DNA of 55,248 bases from Symbiodinium natans (GCA_905221605.1 CAJNDS010002524.1:77501-132748), one strand, 5' to 3'. Counted from the first letter of the stretch, positions 27,446 to 38,666 are shown. Notes: a model not told the origin generated them from the sequence alone. Numbers and translations are program-made.

Positions 27446-28420
27446 GCCGAGGATTCCGCGTCCAGGGTTGTGGTTCCAGAGTGCTTGGAAGAAGCATTTA
27501 GTAGTATTTTCCATCCAGTAAGGCATCTTCATCCCTGTACGTCTGCCCAGAGCTTGAGTTCTATCTTTGAATCCCGGGCTAACGACGACATGATGCAGTG
27601 GGTCCTGGGGATTGGCATGGAACACTTGCGACACCCTCTTGTACTGCAGCTTACAAAGGATGTCTGAGGGGCGTTGTGGGTAACCAGCTTTTTGCCAGAC
27701 TTCGGAGTTGGGGGCTCGAGAGTAGAAGGAGGCTTCAATATTGATAATTCTGCGTAAGAATCGGCAATAATACGCATCGATCTTGCGAAGTTGTTTTTCT
27801 GTAAGAGTAGTAGAGTCTAATCCGTACACGAGCGTGGATCTGAAGACAAGTTGGAAAACTTTTGAGCTTCTCTCTGCGGCTGAGCCTACTATTCCAAATC
27901 AGCCTGAGCTGTTTCTAGGAAGACTCAGCAACACCTGCACGATGTCTGAGGGCGGTTTCGAAAGATTTATCCCAGGCAATCATCGATCCTAGATATTTGG
28001 ATTTGCGTTGTGGTCGTCTCCCCCTAGGAACCGTAGTGTGATTGGGGGCTTTCTCAGGAGCAATCAACAGTTCCGCTTTTCTTGGTTGAGGCTCATACCA
28101 TAAAAAGCCGCCTGAGTTTCAATGGCGCTTAGTATTGTTTGCATTTGCGTTGTGGTCAGAAAAATTAGGAGCGTGTCATCAGAATATTCGAGATCGTATG
28201 TAGACTTTCCGATGGACCACGTGCTCGTGGCCACTCCTTGACTAAGTATAGCATAATCAACGTCCTCCATGATAACCGTCAGCACCATGATGAAAATGTA
28301 AGGGCTTAGGAGGCACCCCTGCCTTATGCCCGACCCTATTCTTCCCTCCTCCTGTTCCCCCGCGAAAACCTACCACTGCTTAATGTGGCGTCCGGGAAGG
28401 CCCTGTGGGCAAACTGAGAG
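27428..28420 (-). pseudogene. LINE (non-LTR) reverse transcriptase remnant
   Basis: On the minus strand the RT palm is readable: GRIGSGIRQGCLLSPYIFIM (about 28360-28300), then LEYSDDTLLIFL with the YxDD catalytic motif (about 28190), then ETQAAFYGMSLNQEK. Past a frameshift near 28080 it reads LLIAPEKAPNHTTVPRGRR and KSKYLGSMIAWDKSFETALR. After further breaks it ends with the thumb-like region YGLDSTTLTEKQLRKIDAYY CRFLRRIINIE (27829-27700). Several frameshifts and an in-frame stop near 28390 show it is dead. The upstream endonuclease is missing (5'-truncated, usual for LINEs). Confidence 0.88.
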
Positions 28421-28464
28421 ATCGATGTCCTTCACTTAGTAGTTGAATACGTAACCTTCTGGGG

Positions 28465-28694
28465 TATATAATATATATATATATATGTAAGAGGAACCTT
28501 TATGTATTATTAGGCATGTCCTCTTTGTGTTAATACTATTCTATACTACTGAAGGTTTAGGGTTTAGGGTTTAGGGTGTAGGCTCAGGACTCATCGGGTT
28601 TAGGGTCTATAGGGCCTAACCCCTAATGAACCCAGAATGCTAAACCCTGAACCTCGAACCCGAAACCTCGAACCGAATGCGCTTTTTTATAAGA
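28465..28694. repeat. TA microsatellite and short TTTAGGG array
   Basis: TATATA at 28465-28487, four TTTAGGG units at 28556-28580, then degenerate AACCC/TCGAACC units to about 28680. No gene. Confidence 0.8.
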
Positions 28695-31300
28695 GAAGAG
28701 GAGGGAGAGAGAAGGAGAGAGGATAGCTAAAAGGGATTGCATTTTTAATGGGAAGAGCAAAGAAAAGAATAGAAGAGAGATGAGTAGAGAAGAGGGAGAG
28801 ACAAAACAAGGCGCAGAGAAAATGGCACTCTTCTTTATCTATCCTCTCTCCCTTGTCTCTCACTTCCCTCTTTCTTTTCGAAAAGAGAAAAACAAAAAGG
28901 AAGAACTATGAGAAGGAGAAGGGTAAGGAAGGAACAGAAGAGATAGGTCGAGAGGAGGATTATGATGAAGTATTATGGAGTGGTCCATGCGCAAGGAGTC
29001 ACCCGCTGCTTACCCTTCCACTTCTTTATCATTTTTCTTGTGTTTTATCAGTTAAAAGGAAGCAGAAGAAGGGAAAGGGAAGTGAGAGAGGAGAGACAAC
29101 GAGGAGGCCATTTTAATTTTCTGGAAGGGTTCTGAAAAGAAGGGAAGAGACAAGAAAGAAAGAGACGAAGGAACACAACAAGGCGCAAAGAAGATGGCAC
29201 TCGTCTTTGTCTATCATCTCTCCCTTCCTTGTCTCTCCCTTTTCCCTCCAAATTAAAAAGACAAGACTGTTCTTGCTCTTCGCAGATAGGTTCCCTCTCT
29301 CCTCTTCAGGAAGCCTCCCTTGCCCTTATTTTGCTTGCCTTTCTGAAACGACAAGTTAAAAAACACATAGAAAGAGAGGACAGGGAATGAAACAGTAGGC
29401 AGTGGAGCTCGTCAATGTTCTTCCCTATCCTTTTTCTTCTTTTTCTTTTCGTTCAAAAAGGGAAAGAAGCTTCCTTCTGTGTGTTTTTGAGATTTAAAGG
29501 AGAATAAGAGAAGAGAAGGGAGAGAAAAGAGGGAGGAGTTATCAAAAGGAATGCAATATTAATGGGAAGAGCAATAAAAAGAATGGAAGAGAAATGAAGA
29601 CAGGAGAGGGAGGTGCAAAAATAAGGCAAAGACAAGATGGTGCCGGGTTCATCTTGCCTCTCGTTCTTATCTTTCTCTTTTCTGGTTCTTTTCCCTTTGA
29701 AATAAAAGCAAAGGGAAGGACAATGAACATGTAAAGGAACCCGTTTTCGTTCTCTGTTTGGGCACTAGGAAAAGAACAGAGGCGATAGGGCGAGAGGAGA
29801 GGTTTGCTGAAGCCTGGGGAGGGTTTACGGGCAAGGAGCCAACTCCGCCCACCTCCCCCAACCATTGAAAGAGGAGAAGAGAGGAACAGGGCCCCCCTCT
29901 TATTCTTCCTTTCTTGCGTTTTTGTCGTTTAGAGGGGAACAGGAGAAGAGGAAGGAGAGAGAAGGAGAGAGGAGGGATAAAAAGGATTGCCTTTTTGATG
30001 GGAAGAGCAAAGAAAAGAGACAAAACAAGGCGCAGAGAAAATGGCACTCTTCTTTATCTATCCTCTCTCCCTTGTCTCTCCCTTCCCTCTTTCTTTTCGA
30101 AAAGAGAAAAACAAAAAGGAAGAACTATGAGAAGGAAAAGGGTAAGGAAAGGAACAGAAGAGACAGGCCGAGAGGAGGAATATGATGGAGTATTATGGAA
30201 AGGTCCACGAGCAGGGAGTCACCCTCTGCTTACCCTTCCACTGCTTTATCATATGAGTTCCTTTCTTGTGTTTTATCAATGAAAAGGAAGCAGAAGAAGA
30301 GAAGGGAAAGGGAAGTGAGAGAGGAGAGATAAAGAGGATGCTATGTTTCTGGAAGCGTGCTGCAAGGAATAGAAGAGACAGGAAGCAAGGAGACGGAATC
30401 ACAAAATAAGGCGCAAAGCTGTACATATCATCTCTCCCTTGTCTCTCCCTATTCCCTTCCGAATTAGAAAAAACCATTCTTGCTCTTCACAGATAGGTTC
30501 CCTCTCTCCTCTTCAGGAAATCCCCTTTCCCTTATATTGCTTTTTGAAGCGAATAAGAAAAATAGCAGATACGAAGAGAGGAAAGGGAATGACTAAGTAA
30601 AATGAGGAGTTCTTCAATTTCCCTCCCTATCTCTTATGTTGCTTTTCCTTCTTGCGGGTGTCCCTTTTCCTCCCTTTAAGATGCAGAAAACGATTGAAAA
30701 AGGACACCCGTTCGATCGCCCATATGTAGGGAGAGAGAGAATCACGAGCATCAGCTGGGTTTGCTGCCAATCCAAAATGGGCGTCCCTTTTAATCGCTTT
30801 CTGTGTCTTCAAACGAGCAAAAGGGGCACCCTCAGTGTTTTCTTTTGGGTGTCCTTTTTGCTCGCTTGAAGATGCAGAAAACGATCCAAAAGGACACCCG
30901 TTGGAGGGAGAGAGAAGGAGAGAGGAGAGACACAAAGGATTGCATTTTTAATGGGAAGAGCAATGAAAAGAATAGAAGAGAGTTGAGTGGAGAAGAGGGA
31001 GAGACAAAACAAGGCGCAGAGAAAATGGCACTCTTCTTTATCTATCCTCTCTCCCTTGTCTCTCCCCTCCCTCTTTCTTTTCGAAAAGAGAAAAACAAAA
31101 AGGAAGAACTATGAGAAGGAAAAGGGTAAGGAAAGGAACAGAAGAGACAGGCCGAGAGGAGGAATATGATGGAGCATTATGGAAAGGTCCACGCGCAGGG
31201 AGTCACCCGCTGCTTACCTTTCCACTGCTTTATCATATGAGTTCCTTTCTTGTGTTTTATCAATTAAACAGCAGCAGAAGCAGAGAAGGGAAAAGCAAAA
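28695..31300. repeat. purine/pyrimidine-biased region with a block repeated three times
   Basis: Long G/A-rich and C/T-rich stretches. A block of roughly 300-400 bp recurs as direct copies at 28695-29110, 29940-30345 and 30905-31300. Each holds AAGGCGCAGAGAAAATGGCA and TTTCTTTTCGAAAAGAGAAA. A diverged copy is near 29490-29640, and 29191-29300 matches 30400-30510. Inside, 30652-30713 and 30847-30905 are two copies of a hairpin GGGTGTCC..TTTT / AAAAGGACACCC. Many open frames exist on both strands, but their composition (K/E/R or L/F/S only) marks them as low complexity. Confidence 0.8.
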
Positions 31301-31311
31301 ATTGAGCCCAA

Positions 31312-33237
31312 AATCTCAAGGACCAGGGCTTGCGATTTGACTCTTTGGAGCAAAAATGGAACCCAAAATCTTAGAACCAGGGCTTGCGATTTGACTCTTT
31401 GGAGCACAAATCGACCCCAAAATCTTGGGGACCAGGGCTTGCGACCTCACTCTTTGGAGCAAAAACTGAGCCCAAAAACTTAGGGACCAGGGCTTGCGAT
31501 TTGACTCTTTGGAGCAAAACTTGAGCCCAACATCTCAGGGACCAGGGCTTGCGATTTGACTCTTTGGAGCAAAAATCGACCCCAAAATCTTAGGGACCAG
31601 GGCTTGCGATTTACTCTTTGGAGCAAAAATTGAGCCCAAAATCTTAGGGGCCAGGGCTTGCGATTGGACTCTTTGGAGCAAAAATGGAACCCAAAATCTT
31701 AGGGACCAGGGCTTGCGATTAGACTCTTTGGAGCAAAAACTGTGCCCAAAATCTTAGGGACCAGGGCTTGCGATTCGATTTTTTGGAACACAAATCGACC
31801 CCAAAAGCTTGGGGACCAGGGCTTGCGACCTCACTCTTTGGAACAAAAACTGAGCCCAAAAACTTAGGGACCAGGGCTTGCGATTTGACTCTTTGGAGCA
31901 AAAACTGAACCCAAAATCTTAGGGACCAGGGCTTGCGATTTCACTCTTGGAGAAAATTGAGCCCAAAATCTTAAGGACCAGGGCTTGCGATTTGACTCTT
32001 TGGAGCAAAAATTGTGCCCAAAATCTTAGGGACCAGGGCTTGCGATTGTACTCTTTAGCCCAAAAATGAGCCCAACATCTTAGGGACCAGGGCTTGCGAT
32101 TTGACTCTTTAGCGCAAAAAATGAGCCCATCATCTTATTGACCAGGGCTTGCGATTTGACTCTTTGGAGCAAAAATTGTGCCCAAAATCTTAGGGACCAG
32201 GGCTTGCGATTTCACTCTTGGAAAAAAAATGAACCCAAAATCTTAGGGACCAGGGCTTGCGATTTGACTCTTTGGAAAAAAACCAAAATCTTAGGGACCA
32301 GGGCTTGCGATTTCACTCTTGGGAGCAAAAACTGAGCCCAAAATCTTAGGGACCAGGGCTTGCGATTTGACTCCTTGGAGCAAAAATGGAACCCAAAATC
32401 TTAGGGACCAGGGCTTGCGATTTGACTCTTTGGAGCAAAACCGAGCCCAAAATCTTAGGGACCAGGGGGTGTTGTTTGACTCTTTAGCGCAAAAAATGAC
32501 CCCAACATCTTAGGGACCAGGGCTTGCGATTTGACTCTTTGGAGCAAAAATTGTGCCCAAAATCTTAGGGACCAGGGCTTGCGATTTCACTCTTGGAAAA
32601 AAAAATGAACCCAAAATCTTAGGGACCAGGGCTTGCGATTTGACTCTTTGGAAAAAAACCAAAATCTTAGGGACCAGGGCTTGCGATTTCACTCTTGGGC
32701 AAAAACTGAGCCCAAAATCTTAGGGACCAGGGCTTGCGATTTGACTCCTTGGAGCAAAAATGGACCCCAAAATCTTAGGGACCAGGGCTTGCGATTTGAC
32801 TCCTTGGAGCAAAAATGGAACCCAAAATCTTAGGGACCAGGGCTTGCGATTAGACTCTTTGGAGCAAAAACCGAGCCCAAAATCTTAGGGACCAGGCGGT
32901 GTTGTTTGACTCTTTAGCGCAAAAAATGACCCCAACATCTTAGGGACCAGGGCTTGCGATTTGACTCTTTGGAGGAAAAATTGGGCCCAAAATCTTAGGG
33001 ACCAGGGCTTGCGATTTGACTCTTTAGCGCAAAAAATGAGCCCAACATCTTAGGGGCCAGGGCTTGCGATTTGACTCTTTGGAGTAAAAATTGGGCCCAA
33101 AATCTTAGGGACCAGGGCTTGCGATTTGACTCTTTAGCGCAAAAAATGAGCCCAAAATCTTAGGGACCAGGGCTTGCGATTTTATTCTTCGGCGCAAAAA
33201 ACTAGCCCAAAATATTAAGGGCCAGGGCTTGCGATTG
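31312..33237. repeat. 55-bp satellite
   Basis: About 35 tandem units of 54-57 bp: AGGGACCAGGGCTTGCGATT, then TGACTCTTTGGAGCAAAAA, then NTGNGCCCAAAATCTT. Variants (TTTAGCGCAAAAAATGA, GGTGTTGTTTGAC) recur at intervals (near 32470, 32890, 32960-33150), hinting at higher-order units. Both strands stay partly open as repeat artefacts; no gene. Confidence 0.95.
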
Positions 33238-33239
33238 GT

Positions 33240-33612
33240 TTGGTTTGTTTGAATAGTTTGAATAGTTTGAATAGTTTGAATAGTTTGAATAGTTTCGGGC
33301 TCGTAATTTAGTATTGGGGGGAGGCCCGGGCTCGTAATCTAGTATTGGGGGCCCGGGCTCGTAATTTTGTATTGGAGGGAGGCCGGGCTTGTAATTTAGT
33401 ATTGGGGGGAGGCCCGGGCTCGTAATTTAGTATTGGGGGGAGGCCCGGGCTAGTAATTTAGTATTGGGGGAAGCCCGCGCTCGTAATTTAGTATTGGGGG
33501 GACCCCTGCCGGGACCCAACCTCCCCCCAAAACTACCTAAACTACCTAAACTATCTAAACTATCTAAACTATCTAAACTATCTAAACCCCGTTGGTTTAG
33601 ATAGTTTAGATA
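33240..33612. repeat. three adjoining tandem arrays
   Basis: 33240-33295: GTTTGAATA 9-mers (six). 33296-33510: seven units of a ~31-bp repeat (CGGGCTCGTAATTTAGTATT plus GGGGGGAGGCC). 33531-33612: CTATCTAAA 9-mers ending with the inverted TTTAGATAG. Confidence 0.93.
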
Positions 33613-33747
33613 CCCCGGAGACTAGCGCTGGCTTGCGGAGGGGCTGGAGTTGGAAGTTGGGTGGACCTCCGGGGCGGCACTAAGATCCTCAGGTTGAGGG
33701 TTCGATGAGCACCCCCTTCTTCCCCCCTCTGTGGCGCTAGTGCGACA

Positions 33748-34478
33748 GTGCCTCGGTGTATGATGTTATGTGTGCATTCCTTGGACTTTGGGTGCAACTC
33801 AATCGTGGGTTGGGGGTCGTTGCAGTCTTTGAGCATCTGGAGGTCTATTTCTGGAGAGGATTCACTTTTTCTGCGATACTTGGAAATAACAGGCCGTGGG
33901 GCCCCTTTTCAAATTCGACTATGTTTCGGAGCTCGGAGCCTACTTTTTGGCAGCAGGGCGATGCGGACCCGGCAGTTGCACAGACGGATGGTGGCAGTTT
34001 GGGATGGGATGGGAGACGTGAGCAGGGCGGGGGTAGGGTCTACCCCGGGCGCCGACGCTCTCGCTCTGGCCGCAGACACCGGCGGTGCCGGAGCCGTGGG
34101 GATAGCAGTTTACGTGACGACCGTGGGCGGCGTGGTAGAAGTGCGGGCGGTGCTCGCGGTGCGTACGCTACGCGGTAGCGGTGCGAGCGGTGCTCGCGTT
34201 GGTATGCTGCGTGGGCGCAGACTCGAGGACAACATCACAAGGCAGAGAAGCTGGATATTGGGAAGCACGTGGTGTACAACTCAAGACTCATGGATTGGGA
34301 AGGAAATGTCAGCCAAGTAAGGTCGCGAAGTGAATCAGTGGTTATTGATTGCGAGCCGGGATCAAGCCCCCCTCCAGCACCGTCGACGCCTGGTTCATCC
34401 GGCCTCTACCCGCGTGGTTTCGCCTCGTTTTTCTGCTGCAGCTTCACAGGGTCCTCATCGAGATGCTCGCGCAGGTAG
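33748..34478 (+). CDS. unique island with long overlapping open frames
   Basis: The only non-repetitive DNA in 31.3-35.8 kb. One frame is open from 33748 to 34320 (190 codons) without a stop. Another is open 33756-34178, then, after a single TAG, 34179-34478. The second looks more like protein: SSEPTFWQQGDADPAVAQTD, an Arg/Ser-rich stretch GRRRSRSGRRHRRCRSRGDS, and after the stop HKAEKLDIGKHVVYNSRLMD. It could be a worn gag-like or RNA-binding relic. No family named. A 33-codon ATG frame at 34535-34636 (MEVRKALRCLVRFALLFLFV) could encode one membrane span. Confidence 0.35.
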
Positions 34479-34702
34479 AAGCGGTAAAGGACGTGAGCCT
34501 TTGGGTGGTCAGGGCGAGGGCAAATTAGCTCGCCATGGAGGTCCGCAAAGCGTTGCGTTGTCTCGTTCGTTTCGCGTTGCTGTTCCTTTTTGTTTTGTGG
34601 TTGTCGTGTCGTGTGTTGTTGGGGCTGGCCTCTTAAGCCTTGTGCCGGAGGGGCCGCCCTTTTGTTAGGCCAGGCTCGTGCCTCGGTCGATCCTCACCCC
34701 AC

Positions 34703-35766
34703 CTCACCTCAGATAGTTTAGATAGTTTAGGTAGTTGAGGCCTCTCTCCCCCAACTATCTACACTATCTAAACTATCTAAACTATCTGAACCCACCTGGT
34801 TTCGATAGTTTAGATAGTTTAGATAGTTTAGGTAGTTTTGGGCCCCACCCGGCACCCAACCGCCCCCCAAAACTACCTAAACTACCTAAACTATCTACAC
34901 TAGCTAAACTATTCCAACTATCTAAACTATCTAAACTATCTAAAGTATCTAAAGTATCTACCCCCCCCCCCGGTTTAGATAGTTTAGATAGTTTAGGTAG
35001 TTTAGGCCTCTCCCCAACTATCTAAACTATCTAAACTATCTAAACTATCGAAACTATCTAAGTTTAGACCCAACCCCCAACCCCCTAAACTATCTAAACT
35101 ATCTAAACTATCTAAACTATCCAAACTATCTAAACTATCTAAACCACCNNNNNNNNNNNNNNNNNNNNNNNNNNNNNNNNNNNNNNNNNNNNNNNNNNNN
35201 NNNNNNNNNNNNNNNNNNNNNNNNNNNNNNNNNNNNNNNNNNNNNNNNCCCGGGACCCAACCTCCCCCTCCAAACTACCTAAACTACCTAAACTACCTAA
35301 ACTACCTAAACTATCTAAACTATCTAAACCCCCCTGGTTTAGATAGTTTAGATAGTTTAGGTAGTTGAGGCCTCTCTCGCCCAACTATCTAAACTATCTA
35401 AACTATCTAAACTATCTAAACCCCCCCTGGTTTAGATAGTTTAGATAGTTTAGGTAGTTGAGGCCTCTCTCCCCCAACTATCTAAACTATCTAAACTATG
35501 TAAACCCCCCTGGTTTAGATAGTTTAGATAGTTTAGGTAGTTTAGGCCTCTCACCCAACTATCTAAACTATCTAAACTATCTAAACCCCATTGGTTTAGA
35601 TAGTTTAGGTAGTTTAGGCCTCTCCCCCAACTATCTAAACTATCTAAACTATCTAAACCCCACTGGTTTAGATAGTTTAGATAGTTTAGGTAGTTTAGGC
35701 CTCTCCCCCAACTATCTAAACTATCTAAACTATCTAAACCCCCCTGGTTTAGATAGTTTAGATAGT
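34703..35766. repeat. palindromic modules of TTTAGATAG / CTATCTAAA 9-mers
   Basis: About eight modules. Each runs GGTTTAGATAGTTTAGATAG, TTTAGGTAGTTTAGGCCTCT, then CCCCAACTATCTAAACTATC and TAAACCCCC, so every module can fold on itself around a GGCCTCTCCCC centre. Units differ by one base (ATAG or GTAG). Interrupted by the N gap. Confidence 0.95.
35149..35248. other. assembly gap, 100 N
   Basis: Exactly 100 N within the palindromic 9-mer array. Gap length is probably a placeholder; the array may be much longer. Confidence 0.98.
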
Positions 35767-36905
35767 CCCCCAAAAAAGGAACGCCACATAATACATAAAG
35801 GTTCCTGCCTCATATATATATATATATTCTCCTGCCACAACTTAAAGGTTAACCTTTTTGGGGCCGGGGTGCTCAACAACTAGTTTAGGATCCTGGGGTG
35901 CGTGGGTCCACATGATGCTCGGATCCAGGGCTGCAAGTTTGCTCGTGCGTATGTGTATGAACGCAATCCTGTAAGCACAAAGCAGCATGCTCCACAGCTA
36001 CCTTTTTTGTATCCCCTCTGCAGGGTTTAGGGTATAGGGTTTAGGGTTTAGGGTTCAGGGTTTTTTGGGTTCAGGGTTTAGGGTTTAGGGTTTGAGTAGC
36101 AACTGCTGGCAATTGCGCTGTGAGGAGCACATCTCCATGCGAGCTCGAGGGCGCGGTCGGGGCCTCTTGCGAAGGCATTAGTACAGAGATATATGGGGTT
36201 TAGGGTTTAGGGTTTAGGGTATACAGGAGCCGAAAGAAATGCCAGCATTTTGCCCTTGACGTTAGTATTGGTATGAGTATGTTTTGCATTATTCGCATTA
36301 TTGGGATGTAGCATGATTTTGTCAGTATTAGTAGCATTTTTTATGAGTATGATGAGGAGTATTACCACTTTCCCGGTATTGTTATACTAGAATGCCCCAA
36401 AAGAGTGGTGCCTGTGGTCGAAATCTCCTGGACAATCCTGTATACCCACATACCCATAAGAAGCCCTAGGGGTCCGTGTCACGCACGATGGGACTATGGA
36501 CAGTCTCCTTTAGATGTTAAGAAGCTCGGGATGTAGTTTCTAAGATATGAGAAGTTTCCAGACCTAGCGTAACCTATATGCCCGTAGACAGGGGAGTGGA
36601 CCGGATAAATGAAGGCAGCCACGAGCCTTTCTCCATGGATAGTTTTTAAGCCCGAACCCTTTTCTTCCAGGGACCTCGCGATTACAGTCACTAGAAACCC
36701 TAAACCACTAGAACTTTTATGGACACCTGGAACTACAGGGGATCTTGTTTGGAAGCCCTGTTAGGTCGAGGCCGTGGAAAGCGACGCAAGGAGAAAGGAG
36801 ACCGAATTGGCATCACCCGATGCCCCAACCCTAAACCCTAAACCCTAAACCCTAAAATGCCTTGAAGGGCTCGGACTTCTCAATTCTCGGTCTCTGCCTG
36901 TGTAG
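35767..36905. other. sparse region
   Basis: TA microsatellite 35808-35830, a fragment of E4-like sequence near 35838-35875, short TTTAGGG arrays at 36024-36095 and 36194-36220, and an ATTAG/GTATTA-rich stretch 36240-36400. One exon-like piece lies near 36770-36825 (EAVESDARRKETELASPDAP), followed by CCCTAAA. No chain found. Confidence 0.5.
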
Positions 36906-37004
36906 GTGGGCGCATGCCTGTCAAAGCCCCCTGTATTATATGCCCGTTGTTCGACCTTTTTGGGGGGATTCTTTTGGGACTCGAAACCCTCAGAATGCCC
37001 TTGA
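36906..37004 (+). CDS. candidate terminal exon
   Basis: After acceptor tctgcctgtgtag the frame reads VGACLSKPPVLYARCSTFLG then GFFWDSKPSECP-stop. A rival frame from an ATG at 36914 (PVKAPCIICPLFDLFGGILL) is open longer. Confidence 0.35.
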   Translation: MGACLSKPPVLYARCSTFLGGFFWDSKPSECP

Positions 37005-37169
37005 AATCCTCAGAATGCCCTCGAAACCCTTTTAAAGCAAGAGCGCGCCCTTCAGAACCCGTAAACGTCTTTGTATGCCTCTGCCGCCTTTGCCTGGAGT
37101 TGCGTCCCTAAATCCTAAACCTTAGCCCTAAACCCTAAACCCTAAAACCCTAAACCTCCATTGCTGCAG

Positions 37170-37246
37170 GAGTCGCGGGGTCCACGGCGAAGGCGGCGCC
37201 CGCAGTGCCGCCTCCTTCGCTGGAGGCCCCTGAAATCCCAACCTGA
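37170..37246 (+). CDS. candidate terminal exon, Ala/Pro-rich
   Basis: CCCTAAA array, acceptor ctccattgctgcag, then VAGSTAKAAPAVPPPSLEAP-EIPT-stop. Confidence 0.38.
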
Positions 37247-37352
37247 AGGTTTCATAGCCTTGCAGTACTCATTGCTAAAAGTATTCTTCCTTAAAAAGGG
37301 TAATATAGGGATTATTGTGTTGAGGTTTTTCTGGTGCAGCTTACATAGCCTA

Positions 37353-37451
37353 GTAGTAGAGTAGGCAAGCTTTAACCTTTTTGGGGTAATCTAATCCCCT
37401 TAGAATCCCAAAGGTGAACATTTAGTTCCCCCAGGTTACTGGACAACTAAG
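37353..37451. mobile_element. E4 element (copy c) inside E10-like DNA
   Basis: GTAGTAGAGTAGGCAAG to GGTTACTGGACAACTAAG; a perfect 7-bp duplication ATAGCCT at 37345-37351 and 37452-37458. The DNA on both sides (CATAGCCTTGCAGTACTCAT.. and GATAGCCTTACACTACTAAT..) is itself an E10-related repeat, so this is a nested insertion. Confidence 0.85.
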
Positions 37452-37559
37452 ATAGCCTTACACTACTAATTGCTAAACATATTCTTTCTTATAAAGGGTA
37501 TTGGGATTATTATTTGTTTTCATTCTTTTGGTGTTCTTTAAGCAAATAGTAGTTCAAGG

Positions 37560-38180
37560 CCTGAACCTTACAATTCCCAAGCCTAAACCTGAATCTGGGT
37601 CGGTGTTTCAGGGCAACTGTGGCATGCAGGCACTTTAAGGGTTAAGCTTCACCGATAGAGTAACCTACAACGTACCCATTCAAGAGGGGATGTATGCCGC
37701 TGCTCTTAGGTATACTTTCTCTTCTCTTAGTCAATTAACTGAGGAGGTGAAAGGCAGCTGAAGGGGGTTTAGGGCCTTTAGGGTGTTAGGGTGTTAGGTT
37801 TGTTTTGGGGGATTTAGGGTCTTAGGGTTCGGTTTGAGGGTAGTATTCGCCTAAGGGTCAGCGAACGACCACGAAGACATGAGCCCGTCAGCAGGCTGCG
37901 CAGCACAACCTCTCCTCGAACATCCAGGCCTGGAACCTGGGATCTTGCGAAGGCCCTATACCCTAAACCCAGCCCTAAACCTTAAACCCAGTAGGCGGTT
38001 TAGGTTTTAGGGTTCAGGGTTTAGGATTTAGGGTTTAGGGTTTAGGGTTTCATGCACCAAGAAAAGGGTGCCTTCGTGTTATCCCCCCCATAGGCACCGA
38101 AGGCTTAGTCTCCACGAATCTGAAAGCAGCTAGGATTATTAGCAGTGTTGGGATTCTTAATACTATTCGTTTCATTAGTA
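37560..38180. other. degenerate telomere-like DNA
   Basis: TTTAGGG phrases at 37770-37840 and 37990-38050 separated by unique DNA without a convincing exon. An ATTAG-rich stretch (38130-38200) resembles 36240-36400. Confidence 0.5.
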
Positions 38181-38219
38181 TTACTAGAATGTTCTTCTTA
38201 TTTGTTCTTAGAATTACTC

Positions 38220-38483
38220 TGCCTTGGCCTGAACCCAGCTTGCGCGAGGGGCTGCAAGAACTGGACCCCAGATGGTTGGGGGGGCAGCTTTTTCACTGCA
38301 AGATCACAGCTCTGCCTGCTCTCATGGGTTCCCCTTGCTTCCCCCCCGTATACTATCCCCCCCTGGGTTCCCCCCAATATTTAAGGCAATTTAGGGATAA
38401 TTCCCATGATGCTCCAGGGCCTGCGTTTCATGCAGACAGCCCGGGAAAACGAGGAGCGGAAGAAGTGCGGGGCCTGGGTGTAG
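38220..38483 (+). CDS. candidate exon pieces, basic C-terminus
   Basis: 38418-38483 after gatgctccag reads GLRFMQTARENEERKKCGAW-V-stop. Upstream 38224-38290 is open as LPWPEPSLREGLQELDPRW. They are in different frames; the link is not resolved. Confidence 0.35.
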
Positions 38484-38516
38484 ATGCTCGACATGGTAGT
38501 TCTACCCCCCCCCCCC

Positions 38517-38577
38517 CAAACCCTAAACCCTAAACCCTAAACCCTAAACCCTAAACCCTAAACCCTAAACCCTAAAC
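38517..38577. repeat. CCCTAAA array between C runs
   Basis: Eight to nine perfect CCCTAAA units, bordered on both sides by runs of C. Confidence 0.92.
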
Positions 38578-38666
38578 CCCCCCCCCGTGTCCCGACATGT
38601 TCGATAGCGAAAGGTGACCGTGAGCTGCGATGCAGAGGGCAAGTTAGGGCGCTTCTTGTCTACTAG

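Noticed and set aside
28850-31170. Open frames of 60-126 codons on both strands
   Set aside because: Composition is limited to Lys/Glu/Arg/Gly or Leu/Phe/Ser/Pro because of strand-biased purines; frames recur with the repeated block.
31719-32833. Open frames reading TRACDLTLWSKN or QALVPKILG
   Set aside because: Translation of the 55-bp satellite.
35149-35248. N stretch as a masked feature
   Set aside because: Exactly 100 N is a usual scaffold-gap placeholder.
34735-35883. Open frames reading YLNYLN and DSLDSLGSLG
   Set aside because: Translation of the 9-bp repeat, in phase by length; no other protein feature.
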